This document shows, piece by piece, positions 16,327 through 25,079 of a stretch of 64,000 nt of DNA. The notes below the pieces were generated by a model. That model was not told the origin of the DNA, made no database searches, and was given only the letters and a program-made list of their open reading frames with translations. The DNA lies in contig CAUZCL010000014.1 of assembly GCA_963578475.1 (NCBI GenBank), positions 1 through 64,000 of the forward strand, given 5' to 3'. The position numbers and the translations under genes are program-made. Source of the DNA: SMYC01 sp963578475 (GTDB taxonomy: Bacteria; Acidobacteriota; Vicinamibacteria; Marinacidobacterales; SMYC01). The stretch's first letter is position 1. Every line of letters begins with the position of its first letter.

Positions 16327-18750
16327 CTAATTCTCCTGGTTGGAGCCATCGGCAGACGGGGCGTCGGTCTCGCTCAGCGCGCGGTCCGCTGTCCCCATCC
16401 GAAATGGCGGGCTCTCCACGATTCCGAGAATGAAAGACGACATCCGGTACTCGTTCGCGGCGGCGTCGCGCGCAATCATGCGCACCACGGGCGTGTCGTA
16501 ATACTCGACCCGGCGGCCCAGCGCATAGGTCAAAAGGCTTTCGGTGAAGGTGGCGACAAAGGCGTCCGAACGGTTCAAGATCGCGTCGCGCAATCCGAGC
16601 GGGCCGTCGATCCTGCTTCCGTCATAAAGCTCGCCCGAAGCGTCGATGGGAACGCCTTCATCCTTGAGCCGCCACGCGCCGGTAACATCGAAGTTCTCGA
16701 GCGCGAGCCCAATCGGGTCGATGACCGCGTGGCAGGAATTGCATGCGGGGTTTTTGCGATGCATCTCCATGCGCTCGCGGATCGACAGCACTCGGTCCTC
16801 GGCGATAGCGCTCGTTTCCTCGAGAGCGGGCACGTTGGGCGGCGGCGCTGGCGGTGGCGATCCGAGAAGCACTTCCATCACCCACTTGCCGCGCTGTACT
16901 GGAGAGGTGCGATTCGCCACCGAAGTGAGCGCGAGTATGCTGCCATGACCGAAGACACCGCGTCGGTTCTCATTGATGCCATCAAGCGGGACGCGCCGAA
17001 AGGCGGCACCGATAACGTTCGGGATCTCGTAATGCTTGGCGAGGCGCTCGTTGACAAAGGTGTAGTCGGCCGTCAAGAGCTCGAGAACGCTCCGGTCTTC
17101 GCGGACCAGGTTGTAGAAGAAGAGCTCAGTCTCGCGTTTCATGGCGACCGCGAGCCGCGCGTCGTAGAGCGGATAGCGCAATGCGTCGGGGTTCAGCTTC
17201 GCGAGGTCCTGGAGCCTCAGCCACTGGGAAGCGAATCGGGTCGAGAGCGCTTCCGAGCGCGGATCCGCAATCATCCGGCGCACTTGCTGTTTCCGAATCA
17301 CCGGGTCTGAAAGCTGCCCAGAGGCCGCGAAGCGCACGAGCTCTTCATCGGGCGCCGTGGCCCAAAGGAAAAAGGACAGGCGCGACGCCAGGTCCAGATC
17401 GCTTACCTGGTAACGCTCGCCGAGTGCTACCGTTTCGGGCAGCTCTTCGAAATGGAACAAGAAGCTCGGGCTCGCGAGGATCGCCTGAAGCGCCAGACGC
17501 ACGCCGCTCTCGAAATCGCCGTTCTCGCGCCCGCGCGCATAGAAGCTCATGAGCCCTTCGAGTCCGAGATCGTCGACAGGCCGCCGGTAAGCTCGCGTCG
17601 CGAGCGCTGTCACGATCTCCGTAGCGCAGCTTTGCTCCTCGTCCGCCGAGACCGGGCGGCACGTGAAGATCCGGCGCCGGCTCGGCGTGTCCGAAACACC
17701 CGTGACGTCGTAGGGCCCTCTGATGGTGAAATCCCTGAGATGCGGCAGCGTCGTGATGCCATAAGCGATACCGATATGGGTGTCCGCGAGCGTGTGCTCA
17801 ATGGGTCCTATGACGTCGTCGATGGGGCCCTCAAACGTCTTGAGAAACGCCGCAGAGATGCGGTGAGGTCCGGCTTTGACAGCAATCCGCACAGATTCGA
17901 GGATCAATCCGCCGTCCACTTCTTCGTTCATCAGCGGGTCGATATCGAGGAGCGCGAGGCGCTTGCCGTTTATCGAGACCTCGACTTGCTCGTTCTTCGC
18001 CGCCCTGCCATATAGGTAGCCCATTGGAGAAGTGTGTGGCTCTATCTTGAAGATGTAGTCTCCATCCGCGGGGAAGTTGTGGACGACGGAAATGCCGCCG
18101 CGCGTGCCGAAGGGAGCGCCTTCGACGTGACGCAGTTGCGACCCCGTCCGCGGAACTTTGTAGCTTTTCTCACTCGGGGTGGCTTTGGGGTCCCCCACCG
18201 CTTCGCGGCTAATCTTCTCTGCGGCGCGAAGATAGCTGTCTAGAACCGTCGGCGACATGCCCTGAACGTCGGCGATGTTGTCGAAGCTATGGCTTATCGT
18301 ATCTGTCGGGAGGAGGGCATCGATGTCGACGTCGACCGCGAGAAGGTCTTTGACGGAGCGCTTATACTCCGCTCGGTTGAGCCTTTGAAAGGTGCGGCGC
18401 CCGGGGTTGGGGTTGTCCATATAACGCGCGTCGAGGCTCGCTGCAAGCATGGTGAGAAGCGCTTCGACATCAGCATCATCCGGTCGGGAGGCATAGGACG
18501 GCGGCATCATCCGCGTACGCAGCTTGCGGATCATCTTCTCCGCGGTCTCGGCGTTTTTCTCCGGATGGGCGGTGTCAAAGGACTCGAGCGTCAGCCCACC
18601 GGTCATGGCCGCGTCGCTGTGGCACATGAGGCAATAGTCCTCGACCATCGCGGTCGCGGCTTCGGGGGAGAGCTCCTGAGCTTGGACGGGCGAACTGGGG
18701 CCTAGGCGTAAAAAGGCGATTCCCAATAGAGCAAAAGCGAACTTCCCCAT
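16327..18750 (-). CDS. DUF1587/DUF1592/DUF1588/DUF1585 multidomain protein with cytochrome c motifs
   Basis: An 807-residue exported protein of the PSD-type family found in Acidobacteriota, Planctomycetes and Verrucomicrobia. Order: signal peptide, an N-terminal heme-c site (CLMCH, residue about 40), DUF1587 ('RRTFQRLNRAEYKRSVKDLL'), carbohydrate-binding-like region, DUF1595, DUF1592 ('YQVSDLDLASRLSFFLWATAPD'), DUF1588 with a second heme site (CNSCH) preceded by 'RERMEMHRKNPACNSCHAVIDPIG', and DUF1585 ('LTYALGRRVEYYD'). ATG 18750 has a perfect AGGAGG 4-5 nt upstream; the TTG one codon earlier is ignored. It heads the DUF1592-DUF1552-ankyrin operon. Electron transfer in the periplasm is likely; the substrate is unknown. 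Confidence 0.92.
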   Translation of the reverse strand: MGKFAFALLGIAFLRLGPSSPVQAQELSPEAATAMVEDYCLMCHSDAAMTGGLTLESFDTAHPEKNAETAEKMIRKLRTRMMPPSYASRPDDADVEALLTMLAASLDARYMDNPNPGRRTFQRLNRAEYKRSVKDLLAVDVDIDALLPTDTISHSFDNIADVQGMSPTVLDSYLRAAEKISREAVGDPKATPSEKSYKVPRTGSQLRHVEGAPFGTRGGISVVHNFPADGDYIFKIEPHTSPMGYLYGRAAKNEQVEVSINGKRLALLDIDPLMNEEVDGGLILESVRIAVKAGPHRISAAFLKTFEGPIDDVIGPIEHTLADTHIGIAYGITTLPHLRDFTIRGPYDVTGVSDTPSRRRIFTCRPVSADEEQSCATEIVTALATRAYRRPVDDLGLEGLMSFYARGRENGDFESGVRLALQAILASPSFLFHFEELPETVALGERYQVSDLDLASRLSFFLWATAPDEELVRFAASGQLSDPVIRKQQVRRMIADPRSEALSTRFASQWLRLQDLAKLNPDALRYPLYDARLAVAMKRETELFFYNLVREDRSVLELLTADYTFVNERLAKHYEIPNVIGAAFRRVPLDGINENRRGVFGHGSILALTSVANRTSPVQRGKWVMEVLLGSPPPAPPPNVPALEETSAIAEDRVLSIRERMEMHRKNPACNSCHAVIDPIGLALENFDVTGAWRLKDEGVPIDASGELYDGSRIDGPLGLRDAILNRSDAFVATFTESLLTYALGRRVEYYDTPVVRMIARDAAANEYRMSSFILGIVESPPFRMGTADRALSETDAPSADGSNQEN

Positions 18751-18854
18751 CAAGCCTCCTAGTAGACGCCCCTCGCACCGCTTTCGACAACAGTAAAAGG
18801 TGGATCTTCTACGACCGAGGCTGGCTACGCAAGTGCCACCCCTGGCGAAAACGG

Positions 18855-20289
18855 TTGCCTTGCGCGGCTCGTCTGCAGCATCATCCCCTTCTCTTGAAAG
18901 CGCGGGACCTACCTCTTTATTACAACGCGTCCGAGATGCTCGACCGCAATCTTTCGTCGCGCTCAGACAAGACCGCCCTCTATAGCGATGCCCGCACGCT
19001 GAGCTTTGGAGAGGCGGCTTCTGAGGCCAATCGCGTGGGGAACGCGCTCCGCGGTCTAGGGGTCTGGATGGGTGATACCGTCGCGCTGCTCTCGCTCGAC
19101 CGCGCCGAGTGGGTCTCGGTCTTCTTCGGAACGCTCAAGATCGGCGCGATCTCGGTCGGGATCAGTACTCTCCTGACCGAGAAAGAATATGCCTTTATTC
19201 TCGATGATTGCCGCGCGCGGGTACTGATCGTTCACGAGACTCTGTGGGCCAAGATCGCGCCGATTCTCGACGCCGCATCGTTCGTGAAGCACGTGATCCT
19301 CATAGGGGGTTCGATCGATCGTAGCGTCAGCTACCACGATTGGATCGTTGGCGAAGCGGACGTTCTCGAGCCGGCGAGAACGCATCGCGAAGACTTCTGC
19401 ACGCTCAACTATTCGAGCGGCATGACGGGCCAACCCAAAGGGATCTTGCATGCGCATAAAGACCTCGCGCTCACCGCGGTTCTGAGCGGGCAGATGAGTC
19501 TCGGGATTCAGGAAAGCGATCGAACCTTCGCCGCGGCAAAGCTTTTCTTTACCTTCGGAACCGGAGGCAATCTCGTCTTTCCGTGGTCGGTGGGCGCTTC
19601 CATCGTCCTCTTCGAGGGCTCGCCTCGTGTCGCCTCGAACATACTCGAGACGTTCGAGCGCTTCGAGCCGACCATCCTGTTCCATACGCCCACGGGTTAT
19701 GCGATGGCGCTTGCCATACCTGATAAGGAGCGCCGCCATGACTTGTCTTCGCTGCGCTTGTGCGTCTCTGGCGGCGAACGTCTCCCGGCCGCGACCTGGG
19801 AAGAGTGGAAAGCGCGAACGGGTGTGACCATTCTCGATGGCATTGGCGCCACCGAGGTCTATCACAATTTCTTGTGCAACCCCGTCGACGACGTCCGTCC
19901 CGGGAGCAGCGGCAAGCCGGTGCCCGGCTACGACGCCCGCATCGTGGATGACGAAGGTGTCGAGGTCGGAACGGAAGAAGTGGGCAACTTGATGATCCGC
20001 GGCGAGTCCATAGCACTCTCCTCTTGGCATCAGTCACGAAGCGGTCGCCGAGTGCGCCGTCGTCGCGTTTCGAGACGGTTCGGACCTCGTCAAACCCAAA
20101 GCGTTCGTCGTGCTGCGCGAAACGTTCGACGGTTCGGCGGACCTCGGAGGCGAGCTCATCGCCTTTTGCCGGGAACAAATGGCGAATTATAAATGTCCGC
20201 GGAAAGTCGAGTTTCTCGACGAGCTTCCAAAAACCGCGACAGGCAAGATACAGCGCTACAAGCTGCGCAAGAGCAAGGAGGCCACATGA
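18855..20289 (+). pseudogene. AMP-forming aryl/acyl-CoA ligase (benzoate/2-aminobenzoate-CoA ligase-like), internally deleted
   Basis: ANL-superfamily enzymes activate carboxylates to CoA thioesters. Features: 'YYNASEMLDRNL' and 'LSFGEAASEANRVGNALRGLGV' at the N-terminus, the P-loop 'LNYSSGMTGQPKGILHAHKD', 'LDGIGATEVYHNFLCN' and 'GSSGKPVPGYDARIVD' as in benzoate-CoA ligases, and the C-terminal 'PKTATGKIQRYKLR' lysine. At about 20020 the sequence jumps from 'MIRGESIAL' to 'HEAVAECAVVAF' with a frame change, removing roughly 60 residues including the hinge Asp/Gly region. Its stop overlaps the tryptophan dioxygenase start (ATGA), which makes a 2-aminobenzoate (anthranilate) substrate attractive. 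The start is uncertain (TTG 18855). Confidence 0.8.
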
Positions 20290-21056
20290 CCGATTCGAGC
20301 TCCGAAGATATGCAGTTCAACTACATCGAGCACCTGCAGCTAGAGAAGCTTCTGACAGCGCAGAAGTTCGTCTCGCCGCATCCAGAGGAGTCTGTCTTCG
20401 TGATCATGCATCAGAGCTACGAGCTCTGGTTCCTTCAAGTGATCCACGATCTCGAGCGCATCATCGCCATGCTCGAAAGCGATGACATCGGGCAAGCGAC
20501 GTGGCTTCTCCAGCGCCTCGGGCGCATCTTTCAAACGCTCGACACTCAGCTCGGCATATTGGAGATGATGAGCGCCGCCGACTTTCAAGAGTTCCGGCCC
20601 TATTTGAAGCAATCGAGCGGCTTGCAGTCACGGCAGTTTCGAAAAATCGAAGTGATGGGCGGCCTGTGCGAAACCGAAGGCGTTGCTTATGAGAAGCGTG
20701 TGCGGGCGCAATGGCCGGGCCTCGTGGAAGAGGTCCCGACGACCCTTCACAGAGCTTTCCTGAAGCTCGTCGAGCGCCAGCCGCTAAGCCTAGTCGAGGT
20801 CTACCAGCAACGGTGGAAGCAGTTCGATGTGTTCGCTCTCAGCGAAGCATGCCTCGAGCTCGACCGCCAGATGCTCACGTGGCGCTCTGACCACGTGCGC
20901 ATGGTCGAGCGGATGATTGGCGACCGGGCGATCGGAACGGGTGGCACAGAGGGGAGTCGCTACTTGACCTCGACGACACGCTACCGTTTCTTCCCCGAGC
21001 TTTGGGAAGTGCGCAACGCTTTGACCGAAGCAAGTGGCGGCCTGACGTCGAGCTAG
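20286..21056 (+). CDS. kynA: Tryptophan 2,3-dioxygenase
   Basis: Heme enzyme opening the indole ring of L-tryptophan to give N-formylkynurenine, the first step of the kynurenine route. 256 residues, close to the bacterial norm. Motifs: 'FNYIEHLQLEKLL', 'VFVIMHQSYELWFLQVIHDLE' (substrate-side His and Tyr), 'DHVRMVERMIGDRAIGTGGTEGSRYL' with the proximal heme His in the first part and the GTGG substrate loop, and 'YRFFPELWEVR'. ATG 20286 has AGGAGG 6 nt upstream and overlaps the ligase stop. No kynureninase or formamidase is in the window; an amidohydrolase remnant and amidase lie elsewhere but are not clearly related. Confidence 0.93.
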   Translation: MTDSSSEDMQFNYIEHLQLEKLLTAQKFVSPHPEESVFVIMHQSYELWFLQVIHDLERIIAMLESDDIGQATWLLQRLGRIFQTLDTQLGILEMMSAADFQEFRPYLKQSSGLQSRQFRKIEVMGGLCETEGVAYEKRVRAQWPGLVEEVPTTLHRAFLKLVERQPLSLVEVYQQRWKQFDVFALSEACLELDRQMLTWRSDHVRMVERMIGDRAIGTGGTEGSRYLTSTTRYRFFPELWEVRNALTEASGGLTSS

Positions 21057-21290
21057 TAAGTATTCACGCTGCCGACCAGCCGATCCTGATGAAATAGAAG
21101 CACGCCGTCGTTCTCGGCGATTCGCTTCATCTCCGCGGTGAACCCGCTCCTGCTGAACAACGCGTAGGCTCACGCCGCAGGTCGCTGCCCCACTCGACTT
21201 TCAAAGATTTCTCGACCAAAGCTCGATAGACGCTGCTTCCAAGAGCTTTGTTGCTCCATTTAACCTGTAGTTGAACACTCTGCTAGGGGG
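21053..21290 (-). pseudogene. C-terminal remnant of a DUF234-type AAA+ ATPase (COG1672)
   Basis: In the gap after kynA the minus strand carries two adjacent open segments: 'SVQLQVKWSNKALGSSVYRA', which looks like the nuclease-fold strand of DUF234 proteins (E-x-K region), and, after a frame change, 'LFSRSGFTAEMKRIAENDGV' ending '...LVGSVNTY' at TAG 21053. These match the end of predicted ATPases that carry a restriction-endonuclease-like C-terminus. The AAA domain itself is absent. The remaining sequence to 21370 has no support for a gene. Confidence 0.5.
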
Positions 21291-21376
21291 TTGCAATAGT
21301 GGCTCGTGCCGACTGCATATCGCCCCAAGCATAAGGCGGCCCTGTCTCGAAATATAGCCGATCTTGCTTTCATGAA

Positions 21377-22942
21377 TCACCGCAGCGGTGGCGTCGCTTT
21401 CGGAGGCCGGTGATGCTTGGTCGTCTGCTCGTAGGCGTAAGATAGTTTGATGAGTGTCGGCTCGCTGAACGGCCTCCCGAGAAATTGAAGGCCAGCGGGT
21501 AGCTCGCCATAGCTGAAGCCGATTGGCACGGCAAAGGCCGGAAAGCCCGTTGGCGGAGACAGCGTGCGGCTGTTGGCGCCGTCTGGCGTGTTCAAATCTC
21601 CGATGAGCCGCGGGGGATACCGGAAAGTCGGATAGACGAGCGCGTCGACGCCGGCGTCATCCATCGCTTTGAGCACGACCCCCCGTAATCGTTCGGCCAC
21701 TTCGACATTGTGCAAATAACCGGAATTTTCTTCCGGCGGTCCTTCGGTCTCACTCGCCCGAGCCAGTCTACTCTCCAGGAAGGGGTGGTAGTCGTCGGTC
21801 TCGATAATCTCGGCGAGTGACTTGTAGGGGGCGTCTGGACCCAGGCTGGCAAGATAGTTGTTGTAGTCGAACTTGAGCCTGCCTGCGTTTCTTTTGAACG
21901 ATTCCTGGATCTCCTCGAGAGCGGGGATGCGCACCGGATCGATGATGGTGGCACCGGCGTTTCGCATGTCTTCGAGCGCCTGATTCATGGCTGCCAGGAC
22001 TTCGGGCTCGGTGTCGTCCTCGGGAAACATCTGGCGCACGGCACCGATCTTCGCGCCGTCGAGGCCGTCTTCATCGAGGAACGCGGCGTAGTTTTCGGCA
22101 ACGTTACTTTCCGCCGCTTTGGTTACCGGGTCGGCGGGGTCGTATCCGGCGATGACCTGGAGAACGGCCACCGCATCCGTGACGCTACGTGCGAGGGGAC
22201 CTCCTACATCCCGACTAAGGCTGAGCGGAACGATGCCGTCGCGGCTCGTCAGGCCCATCGTCGTCCGGAATCCAACGAGAGACTGGTGGGACGCGGGGCC
22301 ACGGATCGAGCTTCCGGTGTCTGTTCCGAGCCCGACGGTCCCGAAGTTGGCCGCAATGGCGGCGGCGGTGCCTCCGCTCGATCCGGCCGTGACACGGAGC
22401 GGATCGTAGGGATTCCGCGTGTAGCCGGGGAGAACGGAGCTCACGGTGAAGGCGCCGCTCATTGCGAACTCGGCGAGGTTCGATTTGGCGAGAACGACGG
22501 CACCCGCTTCGCGGATCTTCCGTATCTGATAGGCGTCATCGGGAGGATAGGAGTCTTTCATGGCGAGCGTGCCGTTGGTGGTGGGTAAATCGTGGGTGTC
22601 GTAATTGTCTTTGACGATGAAGGGAATGCCGTGGAGGGGTCCGACGAATCCCGACTCCGCGAATTGTCGGTCGAGCTCCGCTGCTCGTTCGAGCGCTCTC
22701 GGATTGATGGTGATGATGGCGTTGATGTAGGGCCCGTTCTTGTCGTAGGCTTCGATGCGGTCGAGGTAGAGCTGCACCAACGCCGCGGCGGTGAGCTGGC
22801 CGGCCTCCATGGCGCGATGAATGTCGGCAATACTGGCTTCCTGAACGCCATCGACACGAAACGATCGCTCGGTCGCGAGGAGAGGTATGGCCAGCGCTAG
22901 AAAGTAAACGGCCGACGAACACAGAACGTGTGCTGTTCTCAT
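21377..22942 (-). CDS. Exported amidase (amidase signature family)
   Basis: A Ser-cisSer-Lys amide hydrolase, 521 residues, with a signal peptide (VLCSSAVYFLALAIPLLA). Catalytic Lys in 'GIPFIVKDNYDTHDLPTTNGT', cis-Ser and nucleophile in 'GTDTGSSIRGPASHQSLVGFR', plus 'VTAGSSGGTAAAIAANF', the Gly/Ser-rich core. ATG 22942 has AGGAGG 6 nt upstream. The C-terminus ('PAFAVPIGFSYGELPAGLQFLG') is complete. Exported family members often act on peptide amides or aryl amides; the natural substrate is unknown. Single gene, divergent from the exporter operon. Confidence 0.92.
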   Translation of the reverse strand: MRTAHVLCSSAVYFLALAIPLLATERSFRVDGVQEASIADIHRAMEAGQLTAAALVQLYLDRIEAYDKNGPYINAIITINPRALERAAELDRQFAESGFVGPLHGIPFIVKDNYDTHDLPTTNGTLAMKDSYPPDDAYQIRKIREAGAVVLAKSNLAEFAMSGAFTVSSVLPGYTRNPYDPLRVTAGSSGGTAAAIAANFGTVGLGTDTGSSIRGPASHQSLVGFRTTMGLTSRDGIVPLSLSRDVGGPLARSVTDAVAVLQVIAGYDPADPVTKAAESNVAENYAAFLDEDGLDGAKIGAVRQMFPEDDTEPEVLAAMNQALEDMRNAGATIIDPVRIPALEEIQESFKRNAGRLKFDYNNYLASLGPDAPYKSLAEIIETDDYHPFLESRLARASETEGPPEENSGYLHNVEVAERLRGVVLKAMDDAGVDALVYPTFRYPPRLIGDLNTPDGANSRTLSPPTGFPAFAVPIGFSYGELPAGLQFLGRPFSEPTLIKLSYAYEQTTKHHRPPKATPPLR

Positions 22943-23047
22943 CTTTCCTCCTCGAGTCGAGCAGCATTCTAATGGCATCCAGGTGAGAACCTGCAACCGT
23001 TCTATACTACTGATCCTGCCCTCCTTGGTTTCATGGAAAAGAATTTA

Positions 23048-23106
23048 ACCGCAGAGGCGCAGAGGTCGCGGAGCACTTCCCTCTCCGTTCTCTGCGCCTC
23101 TGCGGT
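23048..23106. repeat. Intergenic palindromic repeat (17-bp perfect arms)
   Basis: Arms 23048-23064 (ACCGCAGAGGCGCAGAG) and 23090-23106 are exact reverse complements with a 25-base loop. This 'gcagaggcgcagag' type is a widespread REP-like intergenic element in many high-GC environmental genomes. It lies between the divergent amidase and HlyD genes, so it is not a terminator for either. A related half copy (CCACAGAGGCACAGAGA) is at 29684-29700. Nothing else is seen in 22943-23199. Confidence 0.75.
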
Positions 23107-23199
23107 GAGTTTCTTGGTTGCGGCCGCAGGGGGCGCTAGGTCAAGATTGAGGCAGGATGTGAGTTGACGTCGGCCCCAGTTGAAAACATACGAGGGTGA

Positions 23200-24357
23200 A
23201 TGAAACCTTACTTCAAGATTGTCGCGATTCTGACGGCGATTGTCGGGATCTCTTTCCTCTTGCGCAAATATGTCTTCGTGGAAGACCCGGTGCCGGTGAT
23301 CGTCGTAAAGGCGGCTCCGGGGCGCGTCGAGGAAGCGGTGACGAACACACGCGCGGGGACGCTCGAGGCGCGACGTCGCGCGAAGCTCTCCCCTGAAGTC
23401 GGCGGTATGGTCGTAGTCCTTCCGTTTCGAGAAGGTCAGCATGTCGTGAAAGGCGCCGTTGTTCTGGAGCTCGACGATCAACTGCAACGAGCTCAGCTCG
23501 ACCTCTCGGAGCGAGAGCTCGAAGCGACGCGCTCCCAGCAGGAACAATCTTGTCTCGCGGCCGAGCGCGCGGCGAGGAACATGGAACGTATTCGGCGACT
23601 GACGGAGCAAGAGATCGCCAGCCGCGATTTGCTCGACGATGCGGAGACCGAGTCTCGTCGCGCCGCCGCCGGCTGCCGCGCGGCGGGCTCGAACTTGGCA
23701 CGGGCGGGCGCGGTAGTAACGCTGGCAGAGACCCGTGTCGCGAAGATGACACTGCACGCGCCCTTCGACGCGATCGTCGCCGAAGTGGACGCGGAGATTG
23801 GCGAATGGGTGACACCGTCGCCCCCCGCGCTTCCGGTGCCGGCGGCGATCGACATCCTGGATCCGGAATCGATCTTCGTGAGCGCTCCCATGGACGAGGT
23901 GGACTCGGCGCGGATCGCCGTCGGCCAGAAAGTCCGCGTGAGCATCGATTCTTATCGCGGAAAGCATTTCTGGGGTCGGGTCACGCGAATAGCTCCTTAT
24001 GTGCTCGATATCGAAGCTCAGAATCGAACCGTCGAGATCGAAGTGGATCTGGATGACAGCAAACTGGGTTCGAAGCTGCTCCCCGGCACCTCGGCGGATG
24101 TCGAGGTGCTTCTCGAAGTGAAGGAGAACGTACTGCGCATTCCCACGGCCGCGTTGATGGAGGGACGCCGCGTTCTGCTCGTCGGCGTTGACCTTAGACT
24201 CACGAGCCGTGAGGTGACGGTCGGCTTGAGTAATTGGGATTACACGGAGATTCTGGCCGGTCTCGAGCCCGGCGATCGCGTCGTCGTCTCTCTCGATCGC
24301 GCCGAAGTGGCCCCGGGCGCCGAAGTCATCGTGGAGGCGGAAGAAGGCGCGCCTTGA
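23200..24357 (+). CDS. MacA/HlyD-type periplasmic adaptor of an ABC/RND efflux system
   Basis: Membrane-fusion protein linking an inner-membrane pump to an outer-membrane channel. 385 residues: N-terminal membrane anchor (IVAILTAIVGISFLL), lipoyl half-motifs 'KLSPEVGGMVVVLPFREGQHV' and 'MTLHAPFDAIVAEVDAEIGEWV', a coiled-coil hairpin between them (residues about 90-170, Glu/Arg/Ala-rich with Cys), then the beta-barrel domain 'ILDPESIFVSAPMDEVDSARI' and a membrane-proximal domain. First gene of a four-gene operon with TTGA/GTGA overlaps. The cargo is unknown, and no outer-membrane factor is present nearby. Confidence 0.9.
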   Translation: MKPYFKIVAILTAIVGISFLLRKYVFVEDPVPVIVVKAAPGRVEEAVTNTRAGTLEARRRAKLSPEVGGMVVVLPFREGQHVVKGAVVLELDDQLQRAQLDLSERELEATRSQQEQSCLAAERAARNMERIRRLTEQEIASRDLLDDAETESRRAAAGCRAAGSNLARAGAVVTLAETRVAKMTLHAPFDAIVAEVDAEIGEWVTPSPPALPVPAAIDILDPESIFVSAPMDEVDSARIAVGQKVRVSIDSYRGKHFWGRVTRIAPYVLDIEAQNRTVEIEVDLDDSKLGSKLLPGTSADVEVLLEVKENVLRIPTAALMEGRRVLLVGVDLRLTSREVTVGLSNWDYTEILAGLEPGDRVVVSLDRAEVAPGAEVIVEAEEGAP

Positions 24358-25079
24358 TCGAGCTCGAAAAGGTTTGCCGCAGTTTCGCGCTCGGCGAGGC
24401 GCGCGTGCACGCCTTGGTCGACGTGGACGAGCATATTCGAGAAGGCGAGCGCGTGGCCATCATGGGGCCGTCGGGCTCCGGGAAGTCCACGCTCCTCAAC
24501 ATCCTTGGATGTCTCGATAAACCGAGCTCAGGCATCTACAAGCTCGATGGGCGGGAGATCGGAGGCTTGGACGAGGTGGAGCTCACCGACGTTCGCCGCC
24601 ATCAGATCGGGTTCGTGTTTCAGTTCTTTCATCTCGTGCCGAGGTTGACCGCTCTTGAGAACGTGGAGCTTCCGATGGTCTTCGCCGGGATTTCTCCAGC
24701 GGAGCGGCGTGAGCGCGCGAGGCAAGCGATGACTCGCGTCGACATGAACCAGAGAGTTGGCCACCGGCCCGATCAGCTTTCTGGCGGTGAGCGTCAGCGT
24801 GTCGCCATCGCGCGCGCGACCGTGATGGGCCCGAGGCTGCTTCTCGCCGACGAGCCGACCGGCAATCTCGATTCCGTCTCGGGTCGCCAGGTCTTGGATC
24901 TTCTGGACGGGATGAACGACCGAGGATTGACCCTCATCGTCGTGACCCACGATCCCGCGGTGGCCCGTCGTGCCGACCGAGGGCTCGTCATGACGGATGG
25001 CAAGATCGTTCGTCGTCTGGAGAAATCGGATCTCGCCGCTTTGGCCGGGATCACCGATGCGGCCGGGGTATCCCCGTGA
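24354..25079 (+). CDS. ABC transporter ATP-binding protein (MacB/LolD-type)
   Basis: A 241-residue ATPase. Walker A 'GPSGSGKSTLLNILGCLDKP', Q-loop 'GFVFQFFHLVPRLTALENVELP', signature 'LSGGERQRVAIARA', Walker B 'LLLADEPTGNLDS' and switch His 'IVVTHDP' are all intact and typical of the MacB/LolD/FtsE group. The start is TTG at 24354 overlapping the adaptor stop (TTGA). It energises the two FtsX-like permeases that follow. Its stop overlaps the next gene's GTG (GTGA). Confidence 0.93.
   Translation: MIELEKVCRSFALGEARVHALVDVDEHIREGERVAIMGPSGSGKSTLLNILGCLDKPSSGIYKLDGREIGGLDEVELTDVRRHQIGFVFQFFHLVPRLTALENVELPMVFAGISPAERRERARQAMTRVDMNQRVGHRPDQLSGGERQRVAIARATVMGPRLLLADEPTGNLDSVSGRQVLDLLDGMNDRGLTLIVVTHDPAVARRADRGLVMTDGKIVRRLEKSDLAALAGITDAAGVSP

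Noticed and set aside
23002..23967. A 321-residue minus-strand ORF opposite the HlyD gene
   Set aside because: The plus-strand HlyD has clear lipoyl motifs; the antisense frame is a shadow rich in Arg and Ser.
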